Source: Constrictibacter sp. MBR-5 (lineage in GTDB: Bacteria > Pseudomonadota > Alphaproteobacteria > JAJUGE01). Taken from it: 64,000 bases of DNA. The position numbers and the translations under genes are program-made. Shown here piece after piece: positions 33,653 to 43,694 of the stretch (its first letter is position 1; each line of letters begins with the position of its first letter). The stretch spans positions 1-64,000 of the forward strand of contig NZ_JBEPTK010000008.1 of the NCBI RefSeq assembly GCF_040549485.1. The letters are read 5' to 3'. The notes under the pieces were generated by a model. That model made no database searches and was not told where the DNA came from. It worked only from the letters and a program-made list of their open reading frames with translations.

Positions 33653-34766
33653 CGGCAGGCTCTCCGACCACGGCATCTTCCAGCGCATCGCAGACGTACG
33701 CGATCTGCTCGGACCCGAGTTCCGGGTAGATCGGCAGAGAGAGGAACTCGCGCGCGAGACGCTCCGAAACCGGAAGATCTCCGGGTCCGTATCCGAGGTC
33801 CGAATAGGCGGGCTGAAGATGCACCGGCACCGGATAGTGGATGCCGGTGGCGACGCCCGCGTCGGCGAGTTTGCGACGGACGGCGTCCCGCTCCGCGGCC
33901 CGCACGGCATAGACGTGCCAGACATGCTCGCTGCCGGCCGCACGCGCCCGGACGATTCCGCGCACCGCCAGCCTCCGGTCGTAGGCTGCCGCGACCGCCC
34001 GCCGGCCGGCCGTCCAACCGTCGAGGTGGCGGAGCTTCACATCCAGAACCGCCGCCTGGACGGCGTCCATACGGTAGTTGAAGCCCCTGACGACGTGCCG
34101 GTAACGTTCCGACTGCCCCCAGTCGCGCAGCATGCGAAGCTTGGCGGCCAGTTCGTCGACGTCGGTGACGACGGCACCGCCTTCCCCGCAGGCGCCCAGA
34201 TTCTTGCCGGGATAGAAGCTGAAGCAGCCCAAGTCTCCGAGCGACCCCGCGCGCTGGCCGCGATCGGAGGCGCCGTGCGCCTGCGCCGCGTCTTCGATGA
34301 GGACGGCGCCGCAGCGGCGGGCGATCTCGCGGATGGGCGCCATGTTCGCCAGGCGTCCATGCAGATGCACCGGAATGATCGCCTTGGTCCGCGGCGTGAC
34401 GGCTGCCTCGAGTGCGACCGGATCCATGGTCCAGGTCACCGGGTCGACATCGACGAAGCGCGGCGTCGCCCCCGCATAGAGGATCGCGGCAGCCGTGGCG
34501 ACGAACGTCATCGCGACCGTGACGACTTCGTCCCCCGGACCGACGCCCGCGGCGAGCAGGGCCAGATGCAGGGCCGACGTGCCCGTGTTGACCGCGACGG
34601 CGTGGCGCGTCCCGCAGTGAGCGGCGAAGCTGCGCTCGAAGGCGTCGACCGTCTCGCCCAGCACATACTGTCCGCTGTCGAGGACGTCCGTTACCGCCGC
34701 ATGGAGCTCCGGCCGGATGCTGCGCTGCTGCGCGACCAGATCGAGGAAGGGGATCGAACTTCTCAT
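33642..34766 (-). CDS. DegT-family aminotransferase, WbpE-like
   Basis: 374 residues. The PLP lysine is Lys188 ([16 protein letters not shown]). It has the N-terminal [10 protein letters not shown] and the [18 protein letters not shown] loop near the end, both typical of UDP-3-keto-sugar aminotransferases such as WbpE/WlbC. Next to WbpB- and WbpD-like genes it should aminate UDP-3-keto-GlcNAc uronate (or a related 3-keto sugar) at C3. It overlaps the oxidoreductase gene by 4 bases. Confidence 0.85.
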   Translation of the reverse strand: MRSSIPFLDLVAQQRSIRPELHAAVTDVLDSGQYVLGETVDAFERSFAAHCGTRHAVAVNTGTSALHLALLAAGVGPGDEVVTVAMTFVATAAAILYAGATPRFVDVDPVTWTMDPVALEAAVTPRTKAIIPVHLHGRLANMAPIREIARRCGAVLIEDAAQAHGASDRGQRAGSLGDLGCFSFYPGKNLGACGEGGAVVTDVDELAAKLRMLRDWGQSERYRHVVRGFNYRMDAVQAAVLDVKLRHLDGWTAGRRAVAAAYDRRLAVRGIVRARAAGSEHVWHVYAVRAAERDAVRRKLADAGVATGIHYPVPVHLQPAYSDLGYGPGDLPVSERLAREFLSLPIYPELGSEQIAYVCDALEDAVVGEPADVA

Positions 34767-35791
34767 GAGGCCCTCAGCACCTGCGCGAGTTGTACGGGAT
34801 GGCCGCGGCGGCTCATCGACTGCGTGGCGCCTTCGAGCGCCTCCACGACGCGCAGCCCGACGCGCCCGCTGGTGATCGGCTCGCCGCCGCCGCGAATGCA
34901 GTCGAGGAAGTGCTCGGCCTCCGATGCCAGCGCCTCCTTGACCCCGATCTGCGGCGCCCACATGTCGCCGGTCCGGTAGGCGACACGCATGCGCTGTATG
35001 GCGTCGCTGGATTCCTCGGCCTGGATGCCGCGGTCGTAGACCTTGACCTTCTCGCTCGGCTCCAGGTCGTCGTAGACGATCATCTTCTTGCTGCCGCCGA
35101 TCAGTGTCCGGCGCACCTTCACGGGCGCCAGCCAGTTGACGCTCAGATGCGCGACGGTGCCTCTGCCGAAGTACAGCGTGACATGCGCCATGTTCTCGGG
35201 GCTGCCGGCGAGATGCCGCGCGCCGTTGGCGGAGACGGCGATCGGCTCGTCGTCGAGGAGGAACTGCAGGATGGCCAGATCGTGCACCGCCAGGTCCCAG
35301 ACGACGTTCACGTCGCTCTGGAAGATGCCGAGGTTCACCCGTGTGGAGTCGTAGTAATAGATGTCGCCGATTTCGCCGCGCTGGATCAGTTCGCGGATCT
35401 TCCGCACCGCCGGCGTATAGACGAAGGTGTGGTCCACCATCAGCGTGACGTTCCGCCGGGCTGCCATCTCGTTGAGGGTCTCGGCCTGGGTGACCGTCTC
35501 CGTCATCGGTTTCTCGACGAGGACGTGGCGCCCCGACAGGATGCCGGCGTGCGCGATCTCGTAGTGCGTGCGCACCGGCGTCGCGATGACGACGGCATCG
35601 ACGTCCGGGTTCGCGAGCAGCAGCTTCCAGCTGTCGACGAGATCGGCGCCGGGGTGCCGCTTCGCCGCCCGCGCGAGCGCTGCCGGATTGGCGTCCGCGA
35701 TCGCGACGAGGCGGCAGCCGTCCGTTTCGGAGAAGCACCGCGCCAGATTGGGGCCCCAGTAGCCGTAGCCGACGACGCCGATGCCGATCAT
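34763..35791 (-). CDS. Gfo/Idh/MocA-family nucleotide-sugar oxidoreductase, WbpB/WlbA-like
   Basis: 342 residues. The N-terminal Rossmann motif [12 protein letters not shown] (7-18), the catalytic [10 protein letters not shown] and the long beta-sheet domain are standard for the family. It probably oxidises UDP-GlcNAc uronate at C3 with NAD, yielding the 3-keto sugar for the WbpE-like aminotransferase encoded directly downstream. The assignment rests on the wbpD-B-E order, since the oxidoreductase family alone is broad. Confidence 0.82.
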   Translation of the reverse strand: MIGIGVVGYGYWGPNLARCFSETDGCRLVAIADANPAALARAAKRHPGADLVDSWKLLLANPDVDAVVIATPVRTHYEIAHAGILSGRHVLVEKPMTETVTQAETLNEMAARRNVTLMVDHTFVYTPAVRKIRELIQRGEIGDIYYYDSTRVNLGIFQSDVNVVWDLAVHDLAILQFLLDDEPIAVSANGARHLAGSPENMAHVTLYFGRGTVAHLSVNWLAPVKVRRTLIGGSKKMIVYDDLEPSEKVKVYDRGIQAEESSDAIQRMRVAYRTGDMWAPQIGVKEALASEAEHFLDCIRGGGEPITSGRVGLRVVEALEGATQSMSRRGHPVQLAQVLRAS

Positions 35792-36297
35792 CGTGCGGCT
35801 CCGATCCGGAGGCCCGCCTGCGGCGCATCGGGTACGCGCGACAGGACCCGGGCCGGGACCCCGGCGACGACGGCATGGTCGGGAACGTCGCGCGTGACGA
35901 CGGCGCCAGCGCCGACCACCGCCCCCTCCCCGATCACGACTCCCGCGACGATGGTCGCATTCGAGCCGATGGACGCCCGGCGCTTGACCAGGGTCGGGAC
36001 CAGGCACCAGTCCGCCGCCGTCTGCGGCTCTCCCGCCGTCGTGGTCGCACGTGGGAAGAGGTCGTTCGTGAACATGACGCCGTGCCCGACGAAGACCTCG
36101 TCCTCCAGCACCACGCCCTCACAGACGAAGCTGTGGGAGGAGATCTTGCAGCGCGCGCCGACGGTGACGCCCTTCTGGATCTCGACGAATGGTCCGACGG
36201 CAGTATGATCGCCGATCGTACAGCCGTAGAGATTCGTCAGTGCCGGCTGGTGGATCCGCACTCCACATCCGAGGCGGACATCGTCGGTGATCGGCAT
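35788..36297 (-). CDS. N-acetyltransferase, WbpD/WlbB-like (left-handed beta helix)
   Basis: 169 residues. The sequence follows WbpD closely: [50 protein letters not shown], and the C-terminal [32 protein letters not shown]. WbpD acetylates the C3 amino group of the UDP-2-acetamido-3-amino uronic acid. It is the first gene of the eight-gene minus-strand nucleotide-sugar operon (36297 to 28565), with a 4-base overlap to the next. Confidence 0.88.
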   Translation of the reverse strand: MPITDDVRLGCGVRIHQPALTNLYGCTIGDHTAVGPFVEIQKGVTVGARCKISSHSFVCEGVVLEDEVFVGHGVMFTNDLFPRATTTAGEPQTAADWCLVPTLVKRRASIGSNATIVAGVVIGEGAVVGAGAVVTRDVPDHAVVAGVPARVLSRVPDAPQAGLRIGAAR

Positions 36298-36601
36298 GCT
36301 TGCTCCCGTCTTTCATGCCGACTTGCGTCGACCTGCGATTGACCGAGAAAACGCTATTGCCGAATCGCCGCCGCGTGACGCTGGCAGTGTGAACGACTGC
36401 GGCAGGCTTAAAGCGGATAAGTCCAACGGCCGAAGCAGGAACACACCGCTTCCCGCGACACCGTCCCTTGTTCATAAGCCGGCATCGGGCTGACTTTCGG
36501 TCGATGCCTAGATCGCGCGAGGCACCGGTCTACGGAATTTGGTGAACTTGTGCGCTGCGCCGCCCGGTGTCCGAATCCGCCGGAGACTGCGGGGGCGGGC
36601 G
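36298..36601. promoter_or_regulatory. Divergent promoter region between sugar-nucleotide operon and glycosyltransferases
   Basis: 304 bases between divergently transcribed genes, so it must contain promoters in both directions. It is somewhat AT-richer around 36330-36360 and 36405-36480. No convincing sigma-factor elements, terminator or palindrome was found by eye. Confidence 0.4.
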
Positions 36602-37858
36602 ATGAAGATCATTATTGCGAACCGATTCTATTTCCCGGACGAGTCCGCCACGAGCCGGATGGTGACGAGCCTCGCGCGTTCGCTCGTTCGCCAGGGCGCA
36701 TGCGTGCACATCGTCGCCAGCGACGCGCACCACGACAGCCCGCGGCGAGAACCCACCGAAGCCGTCCAGGACGGTGTCGCCGTGCATCGCGTCCGGTCGA
36801 CCGCGCTGGGCCGCCACCGGATCTGGCGTCGCGCGCTCGACTACCTCACCTTTCATTTCGGCGCCGCCCGGCGCGTGCGGGCGCTCGCCGAGCCCGGCGA
36901 CGTCGTCATCGTCTGTACCGATCCGCCACTATTGTCCGTCAGCCTCCTTGGAGCGCTCTGGCACAGGGACGCGGTGATGGTGAACTGGCTCCACGACCTG
37001 TTTCCCGAAGCGGCGATCCAGCTCGGCGTCCTGCGGCGCGGGATCGCAGCCAAGCTGCTGGTGCGGCTGCGCAACCTGTCGCTTCGCGCCGCCCGGACGA
37101 GCGTCGCGCCGATGCCGCGCATGGCGGAATTCCTGGCCCAAAGCGGCATTCCCGGCGACCGCCTCGAGGTGATCCGGCACTGGTCGGACGGGCGCGAGAT
37201 TCATCCCGTCGCCCGCGAGACGAACGCGCTGCGCCGCGACTGGGGTCTCGAGGGCAAGTTCGTGGTGGGCTATTCGGGAAACTTCGGGCGCGTCCACGAG
37301 TTCGGCACGATCCTCGATGCGGCGGAACGCCTGCGCGCCGATCCCAGGATCACGTTCCTGTTCATTGGCAGCGGTCACCGCCGCGCCTGGTTCGAGAGCG
37401 AGGTGAGCCGCCGCGGCTTGTCCAACGTGATCATGAAGCCTTTGCAGCCGCGCGACCGTCTCGCCGAATCCCTCGGCGCCGCAGACGTGCATCTCATCTC
37501 GCTGCTTCCCGATCTCGAGACGTGCAGTGTCCCCAGCAAGCTCTACGGCATCCTGGCCGCGGGCCGCCCGGTCCTGTTCGTGGGAGACCGTGACGGCGAG
37601 GTCGCCACCGTCGTGGGCAACGGCGGGTGCGGCGCCTCGGTAGCCGTCGGCGACCCGGCCGCACTCGCCGAGCGGATCCTCGCACTGGCCGGGGACGAGA
37701 CGGTGCGACGCACGATGGGCGACGCCGCCCGCCACCTCTTCGAGACCGACTATGTCGAGGCTGCAGGCGTCGCCAACTGGCACCGGCTTCTGCGCCGGTT
37801 GGGCGTGACGGAAGCTGCAGCGGCAAGCCGGGCGGAAGGTGCGGATGCGCGTGTGTAA
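36602..37858 (+). CDS. Glycosyltransferase family 4 (WcaI-like)
   Basis: 418 residues, GT-B fold. The N-terminal domain opens with IIIANRFYFPDESATSRM and continues to VNWLHDLFPEAAI. The C-terminal nucleotide-sugar domain starts near FVVGYSGNFGRVHEFGTILDAAE and carries a late SVPSKLYGILAAGRPVLF in place of the common E-x7-E motif. This resembles WcaI-type colanic-acid fucosyl/mannosyl transferases. It adds a sugar to the lipid-linked repeat on the cytoplasmic side. The ATG has GGGGGCGGG upstream. It is the first of three overlapping transferase genes. Confidence 0.85.
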   Translation: MKIIIANRFYFPDESATSRMVTSLARSLVRQGACVHIVASDAHHDSPRREPTEAVQDGVAVHRVRSTALGRHRIWRRALDYLTFHFGAARRVRALAEPGDVVIVCTDPPLLSVSLLGALWHRDAVMVNWLHDLFPEAAIQLGVLRRGIAAKLLVRLRNLSLRAARTSVAPMPRMAEFLAQSGIPGDRLEVIRHWSDGREIHPVARETNALRRDWGLEGKFVVGYSGNFGRVHEFGTILDAAERLRADPRITFLFIGSGHRRAWFESEVSRRGLSNVIMKPLQPRDRLAESLGAADVHLISLLPDLETCSVPSKLYGILAAGRPVLFVGDRDGEVATVVGNGGCGASVAVGDPAALAERILALAGDETVRRTMGDAARHLFETDYVEAAGVANWHRLLRRLGVTEAAAASRAEGADARV

Positions 37859-39152
37859 GGGCGGGCCGGCGGGTCCGATGCAGCCGAGCGCCATGAGCAG
37901 CGTCGTCGCCAGCCAGCTCGGCGCGCGGATGCACTATGCCGTGCCGCGTTTCCTGGAGCGGAGCGGCAGGCTCGAACGGTTCTACACCGACATCTGTGCC
38001 GGCGACGCCGTCGCGGACGTCCTGCGCCTGTGCCCGAAGTCGCTCCGGCCGCTCCCGCTGCGCCGCCTGATCGCCCGGACCCCGCACGGTGTCTCCCGGG
38101 ACAGGATCACGACCTTTCCGGGCTTCGGCCTTCATCATGCCCTACGCCGCCTCCGGGCGCGCACTGCCGAAGATGTGGCCGAAATCGCCCTCTGGGCCGG
38201 TGCTCGGCTGTCCGCACGCGTCGCGGCGCGCGGCTTCGGCCGCGCAGGAGTGGTCTTCGGATACAATGGCGAATGCCTCGAACTGCTCCGTGCAGCGAGG
38301 TCCGCCGGCCTGGTCACGGTGATGGAACAGACGGTCGCCGCGCGGGACCTGCTGGAGCGCCTCCTCGATCAGGAACTCTCCGCCTTTCCGAATTGGCAGG
38401 TCAGGCCGGCGACCAATCGCTTCACACGGGCCACGGCAGAGCGCGAGAAAGCGGAATGGCAGTCGGCCGACCTGATCCTGTGCGGTTCGGACTTCGTCCG
38501 CGAGAGCATCGCCGGAAGCGGAGGGCCGCATGACCGGTGTGTCGTCGTTCCCTATGGCGTGGATGCTCGCTTCGCCATGCCGGCCAGGGCGCCGCACGAC
38601 GGACCGCTGCGCGTTCTCACGGTCGGCGAGGTCGGGCTGCGCAAGGGATCGCCCTACGTGCTCGCGGCGGCGCGGCGGCTGGGCCGTCGCGCAACGTTTC
38701 GGATGGTAGGGACGCTGGGTATTCTGCCGGCACAGCGGAATGCCCTTGCCGAGCATGTGGAACTCACCGGACCTGTTCCTCGCAGCGAAATGGCCGCGCA
38801 CTTCGCCTGGGCCGACGTCATGCTGCTTCCATCTATCTGCGAGGGTTCGGCGACCGCCGTATACGAGGCGCTGGCCGCCCGGCTGCCCGTCATCTGCACG
38901 CCGAACACGGGCAGCGTCGTCCGCGACGGAATCGAGGGGTTCATCGTGCCCATCCGCGACCCGGAGGCGATCGCCGACGGCATCGACGCGCTCGCCGCCA
39001 ATCCGCAGCGTCGACGGGACATGGGTGAGAACGCGGGGGCGCGTGCCGCCGCCTTCACGGTCGATGCCTATGGCGCACGCTTCATGGCCGCGCTCGACGC
39101 GGCGCCCGCCGGTGGACGCCGCCCCGCACCGGCGGAGACGCAGCGATCATGA
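37839..39152 (+). CDS. Glycosyltransferase family 4
   Basis: 437 residues, GT-B fold. The C-terminal half is clear: LRVLTVGEVGLRKGSPYVLAAARRL, VELTGPVPRSEMAAHFAWADVMLLPSICEGSATAVYEALAARLPVICTPNTGSVVRDGIEGFIVP. This includes the E-x7-E donor-binding motif (EGSATAVYE). The N-terminal half contains a Cys/Arg-rich region that is less typical. The GTG at 37839 or ATG at 37845 may be the start; both lie within the previous gene, giving coupled translation. Confidence 0.85.
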   Translation: MRMRVCKGGPAGPMQPSAMSSVVASQLGARMHYAVPRFLERSGRLERFYTDICAGDAVADVLRLCPKSLRPLPLRRLIARTPHGVSRDRITTFPGFGLHHALRRLRARTAEDVAEIALWAGARLSARVAARGFGRAGVVFGYNGECLELLRAARSAGLVTVMEQTVAARDLLERLLDQELSAFPNWQVRPATNRFTRATAEREKAEWQSADLILCGSDFVRESIAGSGGPHDRCVVVPYGVDARFAMPARAPHDGPLRVLTVGEVGLRKGSPYVLAAARRLGRRATFRMVGTLGILPAQRNALAEHVELTGPVPRSEMAAHFAWADVMLLPSICEGSATAVYEALAARLPVICTPNTGSVVRDGIEGFIVPIRDPEAIADGIDALAANPQRRRDMGENAGARAAAFTVDAYGARFMAALDAAPAGGRRPAPAETQRS

Positions 39153-40315
39153 AAGTCTGCCACGTGACGGGCGTGCTGTCGTCGAACGGCGGCGGGGTCG
39201 TGGAGGCCGTGGCCGGGCTTTCCGAGGCCCTGCAGCGCGGGCAGCGCTGCGAGACCCGGCTTATCGGTATCGAGGATAAGAGGGGCGGAACGCCGCGCCC
39301 GGTACCCGGAGTCCGCACCGATGTCCTTCCCGTACGCGGACCGACAGCGTTCAGCTACGCTCCCGCGATGGCGGCCGTCCTGGACGAGGCCGACCTGGTC
39401 CACCTCCACGGCTTGTGGCTCTACGCCTCGCTCGCGGCGACACGGTGGACCCGCCGCACCGGGCGCCCCCGGATCATCAGCCCGCATGGCATGCTGGACG
39501 CATGGGCGATGCGTCGCGCCTTCTGGAAGAAGCGGCTGGCGCTGTTCTGCTACGAGAGCGCGAACCTGCGCGGGGCGACTTGCCTGCACGCGCTCTCCCG
39601 CGGGGAACGGGACGCGATACGCGCTTTCGGCCTGACAAATCCCGTCTGCGTCATTCCGAACGGTGTGCATGTTCCCGCACCCTGGACGGGGGCGCCGCCC
39701 GCATGGCGCACCGCGCTCCCGACGGATGCCAAAGTCCTCCTCTATCTCGGACGTCTGCACCCGAAGAAGGGTCTGCTCGATCTCCTGCAGGCATTTGCGA
39801 TGACCGAGCGGGATCATGCGAAGCACGACGGATGGTACGTGGCGATCGCCGGATGGGACCAGGAAGGGCATCGCGCCGAGCTGGAGAGTTGCGCCGGCGC
39901 CTTCGGGATCACGCACCGGGTCCGCTTCATCGGCCCGCAGTTCGGCGCCGACAAGGAAGCGACCCTGAACGCTGCCGATGCCTTCGTACTGCCCTCGATG
40001 AGCGAAGGTCTGCCGATCGCCGTACTGGAAGCCTGGGCGAGCGGGCTCCCGGCGCTGATCACGCCGCAGTGCAACCTCCCCGAAGGCGAGGCTGCGGGCG
40101 CCGCCATCCCCATCGTCGTGGGCCCCGAAGGCGTCGCCGCCGGGCTGCGCCGCCTGTTCACCCTGTCCGACGACGAACGCAGGCAGGTCGGGGCACGCGG
40201 CCGAACGCTCGTCGCGGACCGCTTCACATGGGACAGCGTCGCCGAGCGAATGGCGTCCGTCTACGCCTGGATGCTGGGCGAAGCGCCCGCCCCCTCGGCC
40301 GTCGAAATGACCTGA
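39149..40315 (+). CDS. Glycosyltransferase family 4
   Basis: 388 residues, GT-B fold. The acceptor domain has SNGGGVVEAVAGLSEAL and VHLHGLWLYASLAA. The donor domain has VLLYLGRLHPKKGLLDLLQAF, VRFIGPQFGADKEATLNAADAFVLPSMSEGLPIAVLEAWASGLPALITPQCNLPEG. Many relatives act in capsule or exopolysaccharide synthesis. It begins in an ATGA overlap with the preceding gene, so all three transferases form one unit. It converges with the polymerase gene, 67 bases away. Confidence 0.87.
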   Translation: MKVCHVTGVLSSNGGGVVEAVAGLSEALQRGQRCETRLIGIEDKRGGTPRPVPGVRTDVLPVRGPTAFSYAPAMAAVLDEADLVHLHGLWLYASLAATRWTRRTGRPRIISPHGMLDAWAMRRAFWKKRLALFCYESANLRGATCLHALSRGERDAIRAFGLTNPVCVIPNGVHVPAPWTGAPPAWRTALPTDAKVLLYLGRLHPKKGLLDLLQAFAMTERDHAKHDGWYVAIAGWDQEGHRAELESCAGAFGITHRVRFIGPQFGADKEATLNAADAFVLPSMSEGLPIAVLEAWASGLPALITPQCNLPEGEAAGAAIPIVVGPEGVAAGLRRLFTLSDDERRQVGARGRTLVADRFTWDSVAERMASVYAWMLGEAPAPSAVEMT

Positions 40316-40382
40316 CGCCCAGCCGCCGGCTTTGCTGTCACGGCGCCGGCAGCGGTGACGCCGCCTGCCCGTGGCGCTCGAT

Positions 40383-41654
40383 TTATGGTGCGGCCGCGGC
40401 GGCCTGCGCCACCGGGACGCACGCACGCCGCTTCGCCACCCGCGCGAGGAGCAGCCCGGGCAGGAGCAGGATCGCCAGATGGACCCAACCCGCAACGACC
40501 AGCTGGGTATAATGGGTGATCGCGGTCATGCCGGGCATGACGCCAAAGATGTAAAGAAGCTGCGGCAGGTACCATCCCAGGTTCGCGGTCGCGTAGAGGC
40601 GTCCCAGCACGTATGCGACGAGGAAGAACTTGATCGCGCCGAGGTACCAGAACGAGGCGAAGGCATCCGACATGCCCGTCTCTGTACTGCCCTGGACCGG
40701 GGCGTATTGCCGGTCGACCTGCCCTTCGACAATGATGTAGAGGCTATCCTTCAGGCCGCGCCCGACCAGCTGGCCCGGAACGAAGTCGTGTATGAGCAAA
40801 TTCCAGTGGAAGATGCCGAAATCGAACACGCCGCCGATGCTGATATAGTGCATCCGCAAGGCCGCGTTTCGCACCTCCGGCCCACCCTCCTTGACCAGCG
40901 TCTCGAAGTTCTCGATGACGTCGATCTCCTTTACGCGCGACAGATCCATGCCGGCTGTGGATTTGGAGATGTTGCGATACTGCTCGGCGCTGTTGAGGCC
41001 TACCGTCGCCACCAGAACGCCGGCGAGCAGCAACACCCGGGGCAGGGTGAAGCGGCACTGGAACCAGAGTGCCAACAGGATCCCCAGCACCACCTCGGTG
41101 AGTTCACCGCGCTTTCCCGTGACCATGATCCGGTCGGCCACCAGCAGCATGTCGAACAGAACGATTGCACCGGCCATCCGCGACGGGCGCCGCACGAAAC
41201 AGACGAGGGCGACCATCAGTCCGAAGGTCAGCATCTTCTGAAAGAAGATGTAGATGACCGAAATGCCGCTGTGCATGCTCGCGAGCCTCACCTCGTCCGG
41301 CAGTCGGCTGTACTTCCAAAAGAAGAAGGCGCCGGCGAGGGAAAGACCTGCCGCCAGCCACAGGAGCCGCTTCTCGTCGAAGGTCCAGCGCAGACCCTGC
41401 AGGGGCTTGCTGCCGGCCAGCCATCCAAACAGGCAGGCGCCGGCACAGAGCGTGGTGAACGCGACGGTCCGGTCGACCGCACCCGCCGGGAGGTACCTGT
41501 CCGCCATCAGCGCCGGCAGTTGCGGTGCCACGAAGCCCAGGAACGTGGCGCCCGCGAGAAACGGATAGGTCAGCGGGCGCTCGCGACTGCTCAGGCCGTA
41601 GGCGAGCAGTGTAAGGCACACCAGGCAGAACAGGATGATCAAAGACCAAGCCAC
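40383..41654 (-). CDS. Wzy-like O-antigen/exopolysaccharide polymerase
   Basis: About 423 residues with ten to twelve hydrophobic helices and a larger periplasmic loop (about 240-330 with many charged residues), the layout of Wzy/O-antigen ligase-type polymerases. Sequence motifs in this family are weak, so the call rests on topology, length and context between Wzx, WecA-like and glycosyltransferase genes. The GTG at 41654 has CTGGAG correctly spaced and is preferred; an earlier in-frame ATG at 41690 would lie deeper inside the YdcF gene. It would join repeat units on the periplasmic side. Confidence 0.72.
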   Translation of the reverse strand: MAWSLIILFCLVCLTLLAYGLSSRERPLTYPFLAGATFLGFVAPQLPALMADRYLPAGAVDRTVAFTTLCAGACLFGWLAGSKPLQGLRWTFDEKRLLWLAAGLSLAGAFFFWKYSRLPDEVRLASMHSGISVIYIFFQKMLTFGLMVALVCFVRRPSRMAGAIVLFDMLLVADRIMVTGKRGELTEVVLGILLALWFQCRFTLPRVLLLAGVLVATVGLNSAEQYRNISKSTAGMDLSRVKEIDVIENFETLVKEGGPEVRNAALRMHYISIGGVFDFGIFHWNLLIHDFVPGQLVGRGLKDSLYIIVEGQVDRQYAPVQGSTETGMSDAFASFWYLGAIKFFLVAYVLGRLYATANLGWYLPQLLYIFGVMPGMTAITHYTQLVVAGWVHLAILLLPGLLLARVAKRRACVPVAQAAAAAP

Positions 41655-42238
41655 CGGGATCTCCAGTCTGCCAGCAGCGCCCCCGTCCAATGGCGGGGCG
41701 CATACCAGGCGATCTTGAAATACTCCTTCAGGATCTGCCGGCCCTCGACGTCATGCATCAGCCGCGAAAGCGGTATGTCGCGCTCGGCCGGAGCGGTCAT
41801 CCAGTCAATGGCTGGTGCGAGCAGATCGAAGCAGTAGAAGGCGCGCAGCGTGTGGAACCAGCTCGTCACGAGCACCGCCCGGCGCACGCCGCGCACCTCG
41901 AGAATGGGCTTGGAATACTCGGCGTTTTCCCAGGTCGTCCGCGAACCGCACTCGACGGCGATCGCCGATGGCGGCACCCCGTCGATGACGAGCAGCCGCT
42001 CGATGTCGCGGCAGTCGCCGTCTCCCGATACGAGGATGAACGGGGCGATGCCGGTCCGGTAGAGCGAAGCCGCCTGCGCCGCCCGGCGCGGTCCGTCGCC
42101 GCCCAGGACCACGATGGCGTCCGCGCGCGCGACGCCTGTCCGCAGCGCCAGCATCTTATCGGCGCCGGCGATCAGCAGAAAAGGCGCCAGCGCCCCGACG
42201 GCCAGCACGCCCAGGAACAGGCGGCGGATCCCCATCAT
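41639..42238 (-). CDS. YdcF/ElyC-family (DUF218) protein
   Basis: 199 residues: an N-terminal membrane helix (about 5-25), then a DUF218 domain. Motifs are ADAIVVLGGDGPRRAAQAASLYRTG, ILVSGDGD, SRTTWENAEYS and AVLVTSWFHTLRAF. Members such as ElyC and YdcF influence envelope polysaccharides, probably at the undecaprenyl-phosphate step. It shares a TGATG overlap with the upstream glycosyltransferase gene and overlaps the polymerase gene downstream. Confidence 0.85.
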   Translation of the reverse strand: MMGIRRLFLGVLAVGALAPFLLIAGADKMLALRTGVARADAIVVLGGDGPRRAAQAASLYRTGIAPFILVSGDGDCRDIERLLVIDGVPPSAIAVECGSRTTWENAEYSKPILEVRGVRRAVLVTSWFHTLRAFYCFDLLAPAIDWMTAPAERDIPLSRLMHDVEGRQILKEYFKIAWYAPRHWTGALLADWRSRWLGL

Positions 42239-43071
42239 CAGATCGGCAGGCCGCGGTCGCGCCGGCGGATCTCAGCCATCTTGATCACGATCATGTACTC
42301 GTACGCGGTGAGAAGCCGGCAGTAGACGTATCCGGGCCAGCCGTCGAGAAAGCCCCGCCGCAGGATGTACATGTAGAGGAACCGCAGCGCCGGCCTGAAC
42401 GGCAGGTGGAACGACAGGTCCTTCAGTGCGGCGCGACGGCGCACCGGATCGCGGGCGAAGATGCCGCCGATGTCGATCCTGCCCCCGTCCAGGGTCTTCA
42501 GCGACTCGCGCGCTTCCTTCCAGGAATATTCGTTGTGCTTCTCGTACCAGGCGTTCAGCCCCTTGTTGAAGCTGAAGTGCAGGAAGTGACTGTGGAGCCT
42601 GCCCTCGGGTCCGGACAGGTTGCAGCGCAGATTGATGTCGCGCTCGAACTGCACGTATTCGGGCCGCACGAGCCGGACGACCCACGTCGGATAGAGGCTG
42701 CTGTGACGGATCCACTTGCCCATGAAAAGGACCTTGAAGCGCACCCTGAACGCCACCTCCGGCCGGCTGGGGTCGGCGGCGATCGCCAGCATCTCGTCGC
42801 GCAGTTCGCCGGGCGTCACCTCGTCGGCGTCGGGCAGGTATACCCAGGGGTGCTTGAAGGGGATCTCCTTGAGCCCGTACGATCGCTGACTCCGCTCGCC
42901 GTCGAAGCGCCGCTGGTAGACTCTCGCACCCCGCGCCTTCGCGATCTCGACGGTTCGGTCGGTGCTGAAGGAGTCGAGGACGACGATGTCGTCGCACCAT
43001 GTCAACGAGTCGAGGCAGGCCGGGAGGTTCTGCTCTTCGTTCAGCGTCAGGATGAGGACGGAGATGCTCAT
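42238..43071 (-). CDS. Glycosyltransferase family 2 (WaaE/KdtX-like)
   Basis: 277 residues, GT-A fold. It begins SVLILTLNEEQNLPACLDSLTWCDDIVVLDSFSTDRT and carries a D-x-D-like element in VYLPDADEVTP. The late part (LHFSFNKGLNAWYEKHNEYS, RPALRFLYMYILRRGFLDGWPGYVYCRLLTAYEYM) follows the LPS glucosyltransferase/WaaE branch. The C-terminal amphipathic region likely binds the membrane. It overlaps the acyltransferase gene by 4 bases. Confidence 0.87.
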   Translation of the reverse strand: MSISVLILTLNEEQNLPACLDSLTWCDDIVVLDSFSTDRTVEIAKARGARVYQRRFDGERSQRSYGLKEIPFKHPWVYLPDADEVTPGELRDEMLAIAADPSRPEVAFRVRFKVLFMGKWIRHSSLYPTWVVRLVRPEYVQFERDINLRCNLSGPEGRLHSHFLHFSFNKGLNAWYEKHNEYSWKEARESLKTLDGGRIDIGGIFARDPVRRRAALKDLSFHLPFRPALRFLYMYILRRGFLDGWPGYVYCRLLTAYEYMIVIKMAEIRRRDRGLPI

Positions 43072-43694
43072 GGATTCTCTCCTCGCAGGGCCGACGCCGC
43101 GGCGACCGCCCGCGAGCGCTGACGCAATGGGCGTGCGGGGTTGCCGACGACGATCAACCAGGGCGGCACGTCCCTGAAGACGCTGGCGCGCGTGCCCACC
43201 ACGGCTCCCTCGCCGATGCACACGCCCGGTCCGACGAAGGCGTCCGCCGCCACCCATGCGTGATCTCCGATCGTGATGGGTGCGGTGATGAGGGTCATGT
43301 CGGCGGAGTCGGGATCGTGGCTCGCCGTGCAGAGAAAGCTGTACTGGCTGACGGTGGCGCGGGCGCCGATCATGACCTTGTCGACGGCGTAACAGTCGAC
43401 GCCGGGGCTGAGGCAGCTGTGGTCGCCCATCTGGAGGTTCCACGGCGCCCAGACGCGGACGGAGGCGTGTACCGTCGCATGGCGTCCGAGCCGCGCCCCG
43501 AACGCCCGGAGCAGCAGCCGGCGCCACGCGTGCAGCGGCTTCGGGCTCGGCCGGAACAGCACGAGCCACGTGACGCCCCAGGCCGCCCGGCCCAGCTTGT
43601 TGCGGAAGCTGTGCGGGCTCGGGCGGTATCGCGCACGGTGCGCAGTCACATCGGGCAGTACGGCCGGCGCCCCCCTGTTCGCCGAGGAAGTCAT
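43068..43694 (-). CDS. WcaF-like putative colanic-acid-type acetyltransferase
   Basis: 208 residues. An N-terminal segment (SFRNKLGRAAWGVTWLVLFRPSPKPLHAWRRLLLRAFGARLG) typical of WcaF/NodL relatives precedes hexapeptide repeats ([87 protein letters not shown]). It probably O-acetylates the polysaccharide repeat. It is linked by ATGA overlaps to the glycosyltransferases on both sides. Confidence 0.87.
   Translation of the reverse strand: MTSSANRGAPAVLPDVTAHRARYRPSPHSFRNKLGRAAWGVTWLVLFRPSPKPLHAWRRLLLRAFGARLGRHATVHASVRVWAPWNLQMGDHSCLSPGVDCYAVDKVMIGARATVSQYSFLCTASHDPDSADMTLITAPITIGDHAWVAADAFVGPGVCIGEGAVVGTRASVFRDVPPWLIVVGNPARPLRQRSRAVAAASALRGENP

Noticed and set aside
33642-35876. A long minus-strand frame apparently fusing an Arg-rich domain to the WbpE-like aminotransferase
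   Set aside because: The N-terminal part is an out-of-frame shadow of the oxidoreductase gene. The aminotransferase has its own ATG at 34766 in a 4-base overlap.
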